64,000 nucleotides of DNA from Lentisphaerota bacterium (GTDB lineage Bacteria > Verrucomicrobiota > Lentisphaeria > Victivallales > Victivallaceae): assembly GCA_015061725.1 (NCBI GenBank), contig SUVX01000003.1, positions 49,943 to 113,942 on the forward strand. The letters are read 5' to 3'. Position 1 is the stretch's first letter. Each line of letters opens with the position of its first letter. Below are positions 1 to 10,200 of the stretch, one piece after another. Both the position numbers and the translations under genes were made by a program. The notes beneath the pieces are model-generated. The model was not told the DNA's origin. It saw only the letters and a list, made by a program, of their open reading frames with translations, and searched no databases.

Positions 1-2069
1 AGAGTAACCAGTTTTTTTGCGCTGACTTTGAATACGTCGGTTCTATCCCATCTGAAATGTGTTTTTTTGTTATGTCGGCTGAATGTATAGTGTCCCGGAG
101 TTCTTGTTGTGATAGTATGAAAAAATTTTTTTTCTTTTGCTTGTGTTTTATCATATATTGAGACATCAGTTCCCAGAAATGAATGAATTTCAAAATTGAT
201 GTTATTTTTATCCTGTGATTTCAATACGTGTTCTTCTTCATAAGACACTAAGTCTATTGAAACGGTGAAACGGGGGGTATTATAATTCATGATGTTTTTT
301 TCAAGCCGATCTAATCTTTGAGAGATTGTTTTGGTCGAAGCAAAGGGGGTGAATATTTGTTGATAAAGATTCGGAATGGGTGCGTTGTTTTGGGGGACAA
401 TGTATTTTCCCAATTCTGAATTGAGAATTATATTTCTCATAAGAGGGCTGGTGTATCGGGCGTATCTCCGATAAAAATAACTCGCAATATTTTCTCTATA
501 AGGAACTTTGTATACCTTATATGTCTCAGTAAGATCTCCAATAGTGTTGATCAGCCGTCGGGGAAGGCGGGTGAATGGTGTGGGGAACGTTTGTTCAAGT
601 GCGTTAAGCAGTTGTCCGGATGGCTTGTTGGAATTAACTCTGACGCGGTCAATCCGCAGTGCCAGCGCGTTTCCACGTATAATCGGGAAGTTTCTGATAT
701 TTACAACAATAGGCGGTAATTCAAACTTTAAAGGCATTTTTTTGATAATCTTGTCAAATCGTCCTCTTAGGTGAATGTCTGAATACTTTTTGCACAAGGT
801 GGATGTGGCGTTTGCTAAAATCTTATATTTCCCGATAATTAAGTTGATGTTTTTTTTAAGCTGTTTAAATTCGGCAGAAAAAGAACTGATATCATTCAAT
901 TGTGGGAGATGGGAAAAAGAGAGTTCCTGATAAAATTCTTCAAGGAGTGATAAATATTGTTTCTGATTTGTTATTTTCTTTTCAAGATCACTGAGAAAAA
1001 GATACTGTTTATCGGAATTTAAAGCTGCAAAATTCATTTCGCAGGCTGCATTGTATTCCTTTTCAAAAATGGAAAATTGTAGTGCTGCCTCTTCGTGTTT
1101 AGAAGCTGTTTTTTTGATAATCTTGTCAAATCGTTCTCTTAGGTGAATATCAGAATACTTTTTGCACAAGGTGGATGTGGCGTTTGCTAAAATCTTATAT
1201 TTCCCGATAATTAAGTTGATGTTTTTTTTAAGCTGTTTAAACTCGGCAGAAAAAGAACTGATATCATTCAATTGTGGGAGATGGGAAAAAGAGAGTTCCT
1301 GATAAAATTCTTCAAGGAGTGATAAATATTGTTTCTGATTTGTTATTTTCTTTTCAAGATCACTGAGAAAAAGAGACTGTTTATCGGAATTTAAAGTTGC
1401 AAAATTTATTTCGCAGGCGGCGTTGTACTCCTTTTCAAAAATGGAAAATTGTAATACTGCCTCTTCGTATTTAGAAGCTGTTTTTTTCTGAATTTTTGCT
1501 TTGATTTTTTCACTTGACGCTGGTGAAATTTTGTTATCAATAATAACAATGCCTTTTTGTTCCATTTTTTCTATGGCTTGCCGGGAAAGTATTTCGTGGT
1601 TGGAATCAATATGTACTACGTTGGTCTGTGTTTCCCCTTTTTGAATTTTTACACGAAAATCTACCGTGTCAGAGAATTTTTTGACAATCAGTAGTGGCGA
1701 AAATGAAGTGAATTTATCATCCTTTGAAATCAGCAAATAAACATCTTTATGGAATTTTATTTTTCCGCGAATATTGTAAATTCGACCTCCCTGTTTTAAA
1801 GTCTTCTGCTCACTGTATTCAATGAGTGAAAAATCATCTCCGATTCCAATAAGTTTTTTTTCTTCAGCTATCAATTTTTTTGCCTCACTTTTATGGTTGA
1901 TTGCAAAAAGAAACAATAGCAGTAAAAGTACCAATGCGACGGAAATATTCCACAGATGTTTTTTTAAGTTATTTTTGAGGGAGCATAACATTTTTTTTAC
2001 AAAATTTCTTAAATTTGCAATGCCGAATTTAGACCTTGGAAAACTTGTTTTATTGTGTGTTTGATACAT
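1..2069 (-). CDS. Large membrane-anchored protein of unknown function, C-terminus beyond the window
   Basis: On the minus strand there is a continuous open frame from an ATG at 2069 to the left edge (689 codons visible, no stop). The ATG is preceded by GAGGGAG at good spacing; a second in-frame ATG at 1991 lacks a ribosome site. Residues about 43-58 form one hydrophobic helix (VALVLLLLLFLFA) after a Lys/Arg-rich N-terminus, so a cytoplasmic tail and a large extracytoplasmic domain are likely. Residues roughly 195-445 are two near-identical 124-residue units, rich in Lys, Glu, Leu and Phe and probably helical. The region after them holds a more varied, possibly beta-rich part. Base composition is clearly more AT-rich than the housekeeping genes to the right, suggesting acquisition. 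I recognise no family; a surface or envelope-spanning protein is only a guess. Confidence 0.8.
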   Translation of the reverse strand, partial: MYQTHNKTSFPRSKFGIANLRNFVKKMLCSLKNNLKKHLWNISVALVLLLLLFLFAINHKSEAKKLIAEEKKLIGIGDDFSLIEYSEQKTLKQGGRIYNIRGKIKFHKDVYLLISKDDKFTSFSPLLIVKKFSDTVDFRVKIQKGETQTNVVHIDSNHEILSRQAIEKMEQKGIVIIDNKISPASSEKIKAKIQKKTASKYEEAVLQFSIFEKEYNAACEINFATLNSDKQSLFLSDLEKKITNQKQYLSLLEEFYQELSFSHLPQLNDISSFSAEFKQLKKNINLIIGKYKILANATSTLCKKYSDIHLRERFDKIIKKTASKHEEAALQFSIFEKEYNAACEMNFAALNSDKQYLFLSDLEKKITNQKQYLSLLEEFYQELSFSHLPQLNDISSFSAEFKQLKKNINLIIGKYKILANATSTLCKKYSDIHLRGRFDKIIKKMPLKFELPPIVVNIRNFPIIRGNALALRIDRVRVNSNKPSGQLLNALEQTFPTPFTRLPRRLINTIGDLTETYKVYKVPYRENIASYFYRRYARYTSPLMRNIILNSELGKYIVPQNNAPIPNLYQQIFTPFASTKTISQRLDRLEKNIMNYNTPRFTVSIDLVSYEEEHVLKSQDKNNINFEIHSFLGTDVSIYDKTQAKEKKFFHTITTRTPGHYTFSRHNKKTHFRWDRTDVFKVSAKKLVT
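737..1480 (-). repeat. 372-bp in-frame tandem duplication (two copies)
   Basis: The stretch beginning TTTTTTTGATAATC at about 737 recurs at about 1109; the landmark GATAATCTTGTC is at 744 and again at 1116, exactly 372 bp (124 codons) apart. The copies differ by only a scattering of substitutions (for example TCCTC/TTCTC and GTCTG/ATCAG), so the duplication is recent. Both copies are read in the same minus-strand frame of the large ORF and begin or end at a T-run plus AGAAGCTG, a plausible recombination point. Confidence 0.93.
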
Positions 2070-2111
2070 TATACAACACTCCCTCACTGGATGAAAAAAC
2101 AAAATAACCCA

Positions 2112-2357
<246 letters not shown>

Positions 2358-2390
2358 AAAATTCCCCCTGTGAAATATGCGATTTTTTAT

Positions 2391-2419
2391 AAAATATCCC
2401 CGGAAACGTGTTTTGTCAA
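2391..2419 (-). promoter_or_regulatory. Sigma70-type promoter upstream of the repeat-containing ORF
   Basis: Minus strand: TTGACA (2414-2419), 17-bp spacer, TATTTT (2391-2396). It lies 34 bp upstream of the ATG at 2357, with the ribosome site in between, and is the only good promoter seen for this ORF and the large gene after it. Confidence 0.55.
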
Positions 2420-2585
2420 GTGTTGAATGGGGTGTTGGGGGATTTTCAGTAAAATACACTTTTTCAGATAATGTATTACTTCATCAACGGTTTGGAAGAG
2501 ATTTTATTTGAAATAAACAGGCATCTTATGACCGGATGGACAAGAAACGCAACTTGCAAAATTTAAAACTTGTCTATTATGTTGC

Positions 2586-2619
2586 AAAAAAAACAGCACG
2601 CCTTGGTGAGGACGTGCTG
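2586..2619 (-). terminator. Rho-independent terminator downstream of serS
   Basis: Minus strand: stem CAGCACG (2613-2619) / CGTGCTG (2594-2600) around a 12-nt loop, followed by a run of eight T (2586-2593). It lies beyond the palindromic repeat that follows serS, in the right direction to end the glyA-serS transcript. Confidence 0.65.
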
Positions 2620-2646
2620 CAATAAAAAACTTTGTCAGCGCAAATA

Positions 2647-2805
2647 AAAATACGCCGCTTTTTTTGAAAAGAGGATCCTCCTTCGCACAAGGCTACGGCG
2701 GACAAGGGGGGAGAAAATATACCTAAGCCGACGTTTCGGCTTCTTTTCTCGTGAAAAAAAGTTTTTCTCCTCCCCCCGATTCCCGTCTGCCCTTATCGGG
2801 TAAAC
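2647..2805. repeat. Palindromic repeat element, copy A (with nested hairpin)
   Basis: Between the serS stop and its terminator. A long inverted repeat (2706-2777) has G-run and C-run ends, AGAAAA/TTTTCT arms and, in its interior, a second palindrome AAGCCGACGTTTCGGCTT. The left flank (CGCTTTTTTTGAAAAG, then CAAGGCTACGGCGGACA) is shared with the arrays at 13607-13856 and, in reverse complement, with the copy at 37361-37530. Confidence 0.85.
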
Positions 2806-2808
2806 GTG

Positions 2809-4053
2809 TTATTTTTTGGGTTCGATGACGTCGAAACCGCAGAGAGCGCGGAGTTCTTCAGGAACGACGATGGAGCCGTCGGCCTGCTGATAGTTTTCCA
2901 TAATGGCGATCAGCAGACGGTCGGTTGCCGCCGTGGCGCTGATGGTGTGGACATACTTGCGCTCGTTTTCATCCTTGAAGCGGATGTTGAGACGGCGGCT
3001 CTGGAACTCGGTGAGGTTGGTGTTGCTGGTGACTTCGCGGTAGCAGCCGAAAGCCGGGAACCAGGCTTCAATATCATACTTCTTGTATCCCGGGGCTCCG
3101 AGGTCGCCGACGCAGACGTTGACAACGTGGTAGGGAATATTGAGTTTCTGAAGAATGAGTTCTTCGTTTTCCAGACAGAAATCATGCCACTTGGGAGATT
3201 CTTCAGGACGGCAGAAGATGATCTGTTCGACCTTGTGGAACTGGTGGACACGGAAGATACCGCGGGAGGCACGTCCGTAACTGCCGGATTCGGTACGGAA
3301 ACAGGGGGTGAAAGCAGTGTACATGAGCGGCAGTTCTGCGCCGTCAAGAACATCGTCCGCATGGTAGCCGACGAGGGTCTGTTCACTGGTTCCGATCAGG
3401 GCGAGGTCTTCACCGTTGATATTATAGGTCTGATCGGCGAAGAACGGCAGATAACCGGTACCGAACAGAGTGCGTTCTTTGGCAAGACAGGGGGTCATGA
3501 ACATGGTGAAACCACGGTCAACCAGCAGACGCTGGACCCAGAAATAAAGAGCCTGAGCAAGAATGGCGCCTTTGCCTTTCCAGTAATAGAAACCGGTCTG
3601 GGCAACTTTGGCACCGCGGGCGATATCCAGAATGTCGAGCATTTCGCCCAGTTCCTGATGATCGCGGAGTTTGAAATCAAATTCGCGGATGGTGCCGACT
3701 TTACGGATTTCAACGTTGCCGGTATCATCATCGCCGTCCGGAACATCGTCAGCCAGCATGTTGGGCAGACGGACCATGACTTCGTTGATCTGCTCCTGGA
3801 GTGCATCAAAAGCCTTTTCCTTGTCAGCCAGGTCAACTTTGAGTGTTTTGACCTTTTCTCTGGCGGCGGGATCGGCGGCGCACTGTTTGCTCAGACGGTT
3901 GCGTTCAGCGCGGAGTTCTTCGATTTCCTGATTGAGCTGACGGGCTTCAGCATCGATTTTAAGCAAAGCGGCGATATCCACATCATAACCGCGGCGGGTG
4001 CAGTTCTTCTGAACAGCTTCTGCATTTTCACGAATCAGTTTAATATCAATCAT
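2809..4053 (-). CDS. serS: Serine--tRNA ligase
   Basis: Charges tRNA-Ser (and tRNA-Sec where present) with serine in the cytoplasm. The 414 residues match the family: an N-terminal helical hairpin (about residues 1-105, rich in Glu, Arg and Lys) that grips the tRNA long arm, then a class II catalytic core. Motif 2 is seen as PCFRTESGSYG followed by RGIFRVHQFHKVE. The motif 3 region is unusual: where most SerRS carry NGSxxAxxR, this reads ISATAATDRLLIAIMENYQ; the motif 3 Arg is present. The ATG follows GGAG at 9 nt. It is the second gene of an operon, 18 bp after the rpiB-glyA fusion, so two serine-linked functions are co-transcribed. Function is secure; the motif 3 variant deserves comparison with relatives. 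Confidence 0.96.
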   Translation of the reverse strand: MIDIKLIRENAEAVQKNCTRRGYDVDIAALLKIDAEARQLNQEIEELRAERNRLSKQCAADPAAREKVKTLKVDLADKEKAFDALQEQINEVMVRLPNMLADDVPDGDDDTGNVEIRKVGTIREFDFKLRDHQELGEMLDILDIARGAKVAQTGFYYWKGKGAILAQALYFWVQRLLVDRGFTMFMTPCLAKERTLFGTGYLPFFADQTYNINGEDLALIGTSEQTLVGYHADDVLDGAELPLMYTAFTPCFRTESGSYGRASRGIFRVHQFHKVEQIIFCRPEESPKWHDFCLENEELILQKLNIPYHVVNVCVGDLGAPGYKKYDIEAWFPAFGCYREVTSNTNLTEFQSRRLNIRFKDENERKYVHTISATAATDRLLIAIMENYQQADGSIVVPEELRALCGFDVIEPKK

Positions 4054-4071
4054 TTTTTATTACTCCATTGA

Positions 4072-5790
4072 TTAGAACCGGGGCATGGGGAAGTTTGCCA
4101 TGAAGGCGGTGACTTCTTCACCCAGAGCCTTGAGAGCTTCTTCGTCTTCGCGCATGGCAACACCGCGTTCGATGAAGTCGGCGATCTTGACCATATCAGC
4201 TTCTTTGAGTCCGCGGGTGGTGATGGCGGGGGTACCGATACGGATACCGCTGGTGACGAAGGGCTTTTCAGGATCGAACGGGATCATGTTTTTGTTGACG
4301 GTGATGCGGGCGATATCCAGAGCGTTGGCAACGGCTTTGCCGGTTGCGCCCTTGGGACGCAGGTCGATGAGCATCAAATGGTTGTCGGTACCGCCGGAAA
4401 CGATACGGAATCCGCGGGCAGCCAGTTCAGAAGCAAGCTTGGCGGCGTTGAGACGCACCTGACGCTGATAATCTTTGAACTCCTGAGAGAGCGCTTCTTT
4501 GAAGCAGACGGCTTTGGCGGCGATGACGTGTTCCAGAGGTCCGCCCTGAAGTCCGGGGAAGACGGCGGAGTTGATCGCTTTGATGTACTGTTCTTTGCAG
4601 AGAATCAGACCGCCGCGGGGACCGCGCAGAGTCTTGTGGGTGGTGGTGGTGACAACGTCGCAGTAGGGAACGGGGTTGGGATGTTCTCCGGCGGCGACGA
4701 GACCGGCGATGTGCGCCATGTCAACGAAAAGGATCGCTCCGACTTTGTCGGCGATTTCGCGCAGACGGGCAAAGTCGATGGTGCGGGGATAGGCACTGGC
4801 TCCGGCAAGAATCATTCTGGGCTTGTGTTCAACAGCAAGTCTTTCGATTTCATCGTAGTCGATACATTCGGTTTCTTTGCTGACGCCGTAGGGGATCATG
4901 TTGTAGAGTTTGCCGGAGAAGTTCAGCGGATGTCCGTGGGTTAAGTGACCGCCGTGGTCAAGACTCATGGCAAGGACGGTATCTCCGGGCTGGCACAGTG
5001 CGGTGTAAACAGCCTGGTTGGCGCCGCTGCCGGAGTGGGGCTGAACGTTGGCGGCTTCAGCACCGAAAAGTTTTTTCACGCGTTCAATGGCGATGGATTC
5101 CACTTCATCAACGTGGATACAGCCGTTGTAGTAACGTTTGCCGGGATAGCCTTCTGCGTATTTGTTGGTAAGAACAGAACCCTGTGCGGCGCGGACGGCG
5201 CAGCTGGCAAAGTTTTCGCTGGCGATAAGTTCAATGCCGTCGTTCTGACGTTCGGCTTCTTTGTCGATGCAGGCGGCAATTTCGGGATCGGAAGCACGCA
5301 GAGCTGCGATATCATCATAGCTTAAAGTTTCCAGCTTCTGCAGACGGCGGACATGACGTTCAGCCTTGCTGAAGGGAACAGACAGCCAGGTGTCAATAAG
5401 GGATGTGGCCTGTTCAAAGGAGAGCAGATTTCCGGGGATGATGATAACGTTGGAGGCATTGTGTTCTCTGCTGGAAATAACGCGTTTTTCGACATCTCCC
5501 ATGACCGCGCGGACACCGTGGTAACGGTTGGCGATGATACCCATGCCGACGCCGCTGGTGCAGATGACGACAGCGATATCAGCGGTGCCGAAACTGACCA
5601 TTTTGGCAGCTTCGTTGCCGAAATCCGGATAATCGTCTTCGGGATCAATGGTGTGGGCGCCGCAGTCAACGACTTTAAGACCTTTGGCTGAGAGATAATC
5701 TGCGATTTTGTTTTTCAACTCAAAACCGCCGTGATCGGTGGCGATTGAAACAGTGAGTTCCTTGCCGAAAAAATCAATGATTTCCTGCAT
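4072..5790 (-). CDS. glyA: Fused ribose-5-phosphate isomerase B / serine hydroxymethyltransferase
   Basis: One 572-residue frame encodes two complete enzymes. Residues about 13-150 are RpiB (ribose-5-P to ribulose-5-P): [10 protein letters not shown], the catalytic Cys77 in [20 protein letters not shown], and the phosphate-binding Arg pair in RHVRRL. Residues about 155-572 are SHMT (serine + THF to glycine + methylene-THF): LIASENF, the PLP lysine in [10 protein letters not shown] (Lys386), and GLQGGP. No stop or frameshift separates them, and the linker is only a few residues. RpiB-SHMT adjacency is known in some bacteria; a covalent fusion joins pentose-phosphate supply to one-carbon metabolism. 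The ATG has AAGGG 7 nt upstream. First gene of the operon with serS; promoter at 5844-5872. Confidence 0.95.
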   Translation of the reverse strand: MQEIIDFFGKELTVSIATDHGGFELKNKIADYLSAKGLKVVDCGAHTIDPEDDYPDFGNEAAKMVSFGTADIAVVICTSGVGMGIIANRYHGVRAVMGDVEKRVISSREHNASNVIIIPGNLLSFEQATSLIDTWLSVPFSKAERHVRRLQKLETLSYDDIAALRASDPEIAACIDKEAERQNDGIELIASENFASCAVRAAQGSVLTNKYAEGYPGKRYYNGCIHVDEVESIAIERVKKLFGAEAANVQPHSGSGANQAVYTALCQPGDTVLAMSLDHGGHLTHGHPLNFSGKLYNMIPYGVSKETECIDYDEIERLAVEHKPRMILAGASAYPRTIDFARLREIADKVGAILFVDMAHIAGLVAAGEHPNPVPYCDVVTTTTHKTLRGPRGGLILCKEQYIKAINSAVFPGLQGGPLEHVIAAKAVCFKEALSQEFKDYQRQVRLNAAKLASELAARGFRIVSGGTDNHLMLIDLRPKGATGKAVANALDIARITVNKNMIPFDPEKPFVTSGIRIGTPAITTRGLKEADMVKIADFIERGVAMREDEEALKALGEEVTAFMANFPMPRF

Positions 5791-5843
5791 TATTTGACCC
5801 TTTTTTTATGTTTGAATAAAGTTTGAAAAATACAGTTTCCTCT

Positions 5844-5872
5844 AATATACACCCGTTTCCTGCTTTTTTAAA
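5844..5872 (-). promoter_or_regulatory. Promoter of the rpiB-glyA / serS operon
   Basis: Minus strand TTTAAA (5867-5872), 17-bp spacer, TATATT (5844-5849), giving a leader of about 45 nt before the ATG at 5790. Confidence 0.5.
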
Positions 5873-5900
5873 GTATTTTTTGCCTGCAAAAAACACTTTT

Positions 5901-6890
5901 TTACTTGACTGCCGGAAAAGTAACAGTACCGTTTTTGATCACGACTTTGCGGGTAAAATCGATACTGTAGGATTTTGGCGCATGTCCGAAAGGGTATCCC
6001 ATATAGACCGGAACACCCAGTTTCGGTGCGATCTCTTTGAGAACTGCCGCAATTTCTTTCTTTGAACCGCTGCGGATAAAATGGCAGAACACAACACCGG
6101 CGGCACCGTCAAAAAACTTTTTCTCCAGCAGCAAATTCAAATTTTCTCTGATCACTTTGGGAGAAACTCTCACATCTTCGATAAAAATGATCCGTCCTTT
6201 TCTTTCGGGGAGATAATCTTTGCCGGTAAGAACGACAAAACGGCGCAACAGTCCGGCGAGTGCAAGTCCCTGACAGTCCCCGGGAACGAGCGTTTTGACC
6301 TTGACCGGTCCCAATGTCTTGCCGTGATGGATCTTTCTCATGGCATCGAGACTGTCGGCGGTCAATCCGGGAAGACCGCCTGCCATAGGTCCGGCAATGG
6401 GGTGTCCGTTCCCCTTGGCAAGCAGAGCATTGACGATAATGGTGATGTCGCTGTATCCCTGAAAATAAAGTCCGGGACGGTGTTTCAATTTTTTCCAATC
6501 GATATTATCCATGACCTGTTCGCTGCCGCGGCCGCCGCGAACACAGAAAATCATATCCACTTCAGGATCATTCCATGCTTGATAAAAGTCGCTGAGTCTG
6601 CCGGCAAGCGGAGCTTGGGCAACATCTTCTTGCCTGACAAAAGTATGCGGCATGATTTTGACCCGGTATCCAGCCTGCCGGAGCAGTTCCAATCCTGCTT
6701 TATGAGACTTGCTGCCGGGATAAGATCCGGGAGCGATACAGGCGATCGTCTTTACTCCGGGCGGCAGGATGCCGACACAACGTTTGGGATCTTTTTCCAC
6801 CGGTTCGAACAATTCGGAATCCCTGGGAGCAGCCACTGCGCAACCAGCAGAAAGAACTGCCAGCAGAAAAGTAAAAATCTGTTTTTTCAT
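5901..6890 (-). CDS. Exported LD-carboxypeptidase-like protein (peptidase family S66)
   Basis: Family S66 enzymes remove the terminal D-Ala from the cell-wall tetrapeptide during murein recycling, or act on related peptides such as microcins. The catalytic triad is visible: Ser147 in FQGYSDITI, Glu238 in IIFIEDV, His303 in YPFGHAPKSYS. The N-terminus (MKKQIFTFLLAVLSAGCAVA) is a signal peptide; cleavage after AVA or lipidation at the Cys of LSAGC are both possible, so it acts in the periplasm or at a membrane, whereas classical LdcA is cytosolic. The ATG at 6890 follows AGGAG by 9 nt; an in-frame GTG lies just upstream (6893). It is transcribed alone from the promoter at 7104-7132. Confidence 0.88.
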   Translation of the reverse strand: MKKQIFTFLLAVLSAGCAVAAPRDSELFEPVEKDPKRCVGILPPGVKTIACIAPGSYPGSKSHKAGLELLRQAGYRVKIMPHTFVRQEDVAQAPLAGRLSDFYQAWNDPEVDMIFCVRGGRGSEQVMDNIDWKKLKHRPGLYFQGYSDITIIVNALLAKGNGHPIAGPMAGGLPGLTADSLDAMRKIHHGKTLGPVKVKTLVPGDCQGLALAGLLRRFVVLTGKDYLPERKGRIIFIEDVRVSPKVIRENLNLLLEKKFFDGAAGVVFCHFIRSGSKKEIAAVLKEIAPKLGVPVYMGYPFGHAPKSYSIDFTRKVVIKNGTVTFPAVK

Positions 6891-7103
6891 CACATATTTC
6901 TCCTATAAATTTTCAGTTTCAAGGGATTTTAACAATGATTTCCCCTGTTTTTTTGCATCCTGAACCGGAATCCCGCTTTTATCACTCCGGCATCGATCAA
7001 AACATTGGCTTTGAGCAGAAGCGTTATCTTTCCCCGCCAGCCGGTCATGACTTGACCGTACAAATATTTTCGCCGGAATCTTTTTATTTTCAAACGATTT
7101 TAT

Positions 7104-7132
7104 AATATAGCAGTATTTATCAAATTTGACAA
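7104..7132 (-). promoter_or_regulatory. Promoter of the S66 peptidase gene
   Basis: Minus strand TTGTCA (7127-7132), 17-bp spacer, TATATT (7104-7109). The leader to the ATG at 6890 would be about 205 nt, long for a simple gene. I see no recognisable riboswitch in it; apart from this promoter the 6891-7202 gap shows nothing else. Confidence 0.6.
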
Positions 7133-7202
7133 GTTTTATTTTTTGCGGCTGCTTAATATATCCGACCGGTAAGATCTTTCAGTCTCGCCGCAGTGTCTTC
7201 TC

Positions 7203-7229
7203 AAAAAAAATGCGGTGCCGGAGCACCGC
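7203..7229 (-). terminator. Terminator of carbohydrate locus 1 operon
   Basis: Minus strand: GCGGTGC-TCCG-GCACCGC perfect 7-bp stem with 4-nt loop (7212-7229), then A and eight T (7203-7211). It lies 23 bp after the stop of the 1041-aa gene. Confidence 0.9.
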
Positions 7230-7252
7230 AGGACAAAAGAGAAATGAAAAAA

Positions 7253-10200
7253 TCATTTCCCCGGTTTTTTCTGAGCAAGCCTTTGGATCTCTTTTTCGGA
7301 CAAAGCTCTGCCGTAGCAGGTGAAATCACCCAGTTCACCTGCGAAGGGGCAGGGGTTTTTCCATGCGGGAACAAGCAGTCCGATACGGAAATTAAAACAC
7401 TTGTAATAGGAATCGTAACCGAATTCGTTGAGCAGTTTGAATGGTCCGGTGGGTTTGATGATCTCTTTGCCGTTGACAAAGAAACGGATGATGCTGTTTT
7501 TCCAGACGATTGCAAGATGATCCCACTTGCCGGAGGCTTTGGGACCCTGGTAATAGAACCATTGAGGTTTTTCCTGTCCGCCCAATACCCAGTGTCCATC
7601 GGTATATTCCAGGTGGATCTGGTCGCCGTAGACCACGCCTCCGCGTTTGTTTTTACCGAAGTTTACCGGATATTTGTCAAACGGCAGCGGTTTTGCCCAG
7701 ATCGTCCAAGAGCCTTCAGTCATGTTACAGTCTGCAGAAAGCCGTATTTCCGCATAATTGTTGTTTTTACCGTCAAAAGTCTGTTTGCCGGTCCAAATCA
7801 TATCCGGACCGCCGACGGCAGACTTGTAACCGTTTTTCGCAGTCCATCTGCCCACGATTTCCGGTGCTTTGTTCTGTTTTTTGACAGGGGGGTAATGAGA
7901 TTTTTTGTATCCGTCAAAGGGTACGTTGTATTTATACGGACGGTAAACGAAACCCTTGACAGCCGGTGCGGCTTTACGGGAAACTTTTTCCGGGGCTTTC
8001 CGGGGGATACCGGTGATATCCACAACGAAAATTTCAGCCGGCGGAATGGTCAGTGTATAGACCTTTTTGCCGTTTTGAATCGTTTCTTCCATCGGTGCAT
8101 TACGACGCATTTCAACGGCTTTTGTTCCGGCAGGCGCTATCAGTTTGACTGTTGAGGTGCATTTTTTATCAAACTTTTCCACGGATTCCCAGGGAGCTTT
8201 GTTGACGCCGTCATTGTTGATCAATATCACTTTCCATGTGCCGTCAGGCATGACGTTGAACATGAATTGACAGTTGCCCTCCACCTGAATCGGCAAAACT
8301 TCGCGCTGAAGCTTTTGCAGCAGTTCCGTCATCTGTTTCGGAGCTTTGTAAATATTTGAAACTTTCTGCATATAGGGAGAGGTGACAAGCAAAACATTGC
8401 CTTTGCCGTAACGTTTTTTATAAACCAGCGGCGTGCTGTCAGAAGTTTTCATCAGAACTGTTGTGTTCTTATCTGTTTTGAAACGGTTGAGTACCAATCC
8501 GTCTTTTTTGACCGTTCCGGCAAGTTTGGTGATATTGAGAAACTCTTTATCATTTTCAAAGGGATAAAGCTGAGCTGAAGTCAGAACAAGCGTTCCGCCG
8601 TTGAACACATAGGTTTTGAGTGTGTCGGCAAGGGTTTGAGTGAAAGTTATATTATTGATGGGGAATACCACAGGATATTTTTCCAGCTGTGCCACTGAAA
8701 CTTCAGGCGTATTCAGCGGATTGGCGATATAAAGGTCAAAAATATCTCCGAGAACAGAATTACGCATATTGTAGTTGGGTTTGCCTTGAGTCTTTTTCAT
8801 GTAGGGCAGAATACCGAAATTGGGACTGATCGCCTGCATGGTGTATTCCAGCAGCAGGTCGCCTTCACGCAGAGGCATCAGTCCCTTCCAGTGCGTCTGA
8901 TGCGGCAGGCGGTGATTGGCATCGAAACCGTGCTTTCTGTCAGCCAGCAGCAGGATGGGGGCATAAGATTCGCCGCGTTTGCCTTTGGGGTTTTGGCTCC
9001 ATTCATAAATGTCTTTCAGTGCTTTGCCGTTATCGGTCAATTCATAAAGTCCGTTTTTGCCCTTCCAGGCCTGTCCGTACGGCTGATTTTCACAGCTGAT
9101 GTAATTGTGTCCGGTGTAGTATGCCATGTAGTAGTTGCGCAGACTCAACGAGGCGGGGGAGCCGAATCCGACACCGACAAATTTGCCGAAGGGACTTTCT
9201 GAATAACAGCAGGTGTAACTCCAGACATAGTTTGCGTGATAGATTTGTGACGGTACGCTGTACTGTCTTGCAGCACCGCGCTGAAACACATAACTGACTC
9301 TGAACTGGGTGTCATTGTGTTCGGGAGTCAACTCCTGTGCGCTCATGGTTCCGCCGTTATCCAGACCGTAGTGCTGATAGTTGAATTGTCCTGAAAGCCC
9401 GAAAAGTTCCGGACCGTAAACATCTTTGTGAATATCCCAGAATTTTTTGAAGTTTTTGACCATATCTTCCCGGTCGGCGGGAATCTTGAAGAATTCTTTC
9501 AGCTGTTTGAACATTCCGGCGTTGGGACGGTTTAAGGTGTGCATGAAGTTTGCATCCCACTCGCCCAGCTGAATTCCCAGAAGCGTATCGGCATATTCTT
9601 TTTTGATCTGCCGGAGTTTTTCCTGATTAATGTTTTCTTTTTTCAGTCCCCAGAATTTACCGTTGATCCAGCGGTTGCGGGGATTTAAAAAGAATGGGAA
9701 TTTTTTCAATCTTGCGTTTTTGACGATCCAGGGGTTGTAAACGATGGCAGCAGATTCCAGCTCAAGTTCAATTTGCTTTGACGGTTTTTCAAGAGTGATG
9801 TCAATGATACCCTTGTTATTGATGATTTTACCTTTGTGCTGTTTTAATTGAGCTTTGACGACTTTTCCGGCAGTTCCGGCTCCGTGAGAGAATCTGAAAC
9901 GCCTGATTGCTGTTTTTGAGGAAACTTTCATCGCCGCTTTCAACGGACTGAAACGCGTCTTGACATCGCCGACATCGCCGGATAAAGTACAGTAAGTTTT
10001 TTTATCGTTGTCAGTCAATGCCTCAGTGTTCAGTATCATATCTTTTTTTCCGGCGGAGAGTGTGATTTCCGGAAAAATCTTTTTCCCTTTGGCATCAAAA
10101 GCGGTGAAATTGTTCAGAGAGAGCAAACGGTTTTCTGTATTGCTGCCTTCAAAGAAAAGCCAGGTCGATGTCGCAGAATTTTTTACGAATTCTTCATTTG

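Noticed and set aside
508..774. Short plus-strand frame at the left edge
   Set aside because: Lies antisense to the large minus-strand gene, without ribosome site.
2806..4071. Long plus-strand open frame opposite serS (421 codons)
   Set aside because: It mirrors serS codon for codon; the composition is that of an antisense shadow, and there is no recognisable domain or ribosome site.
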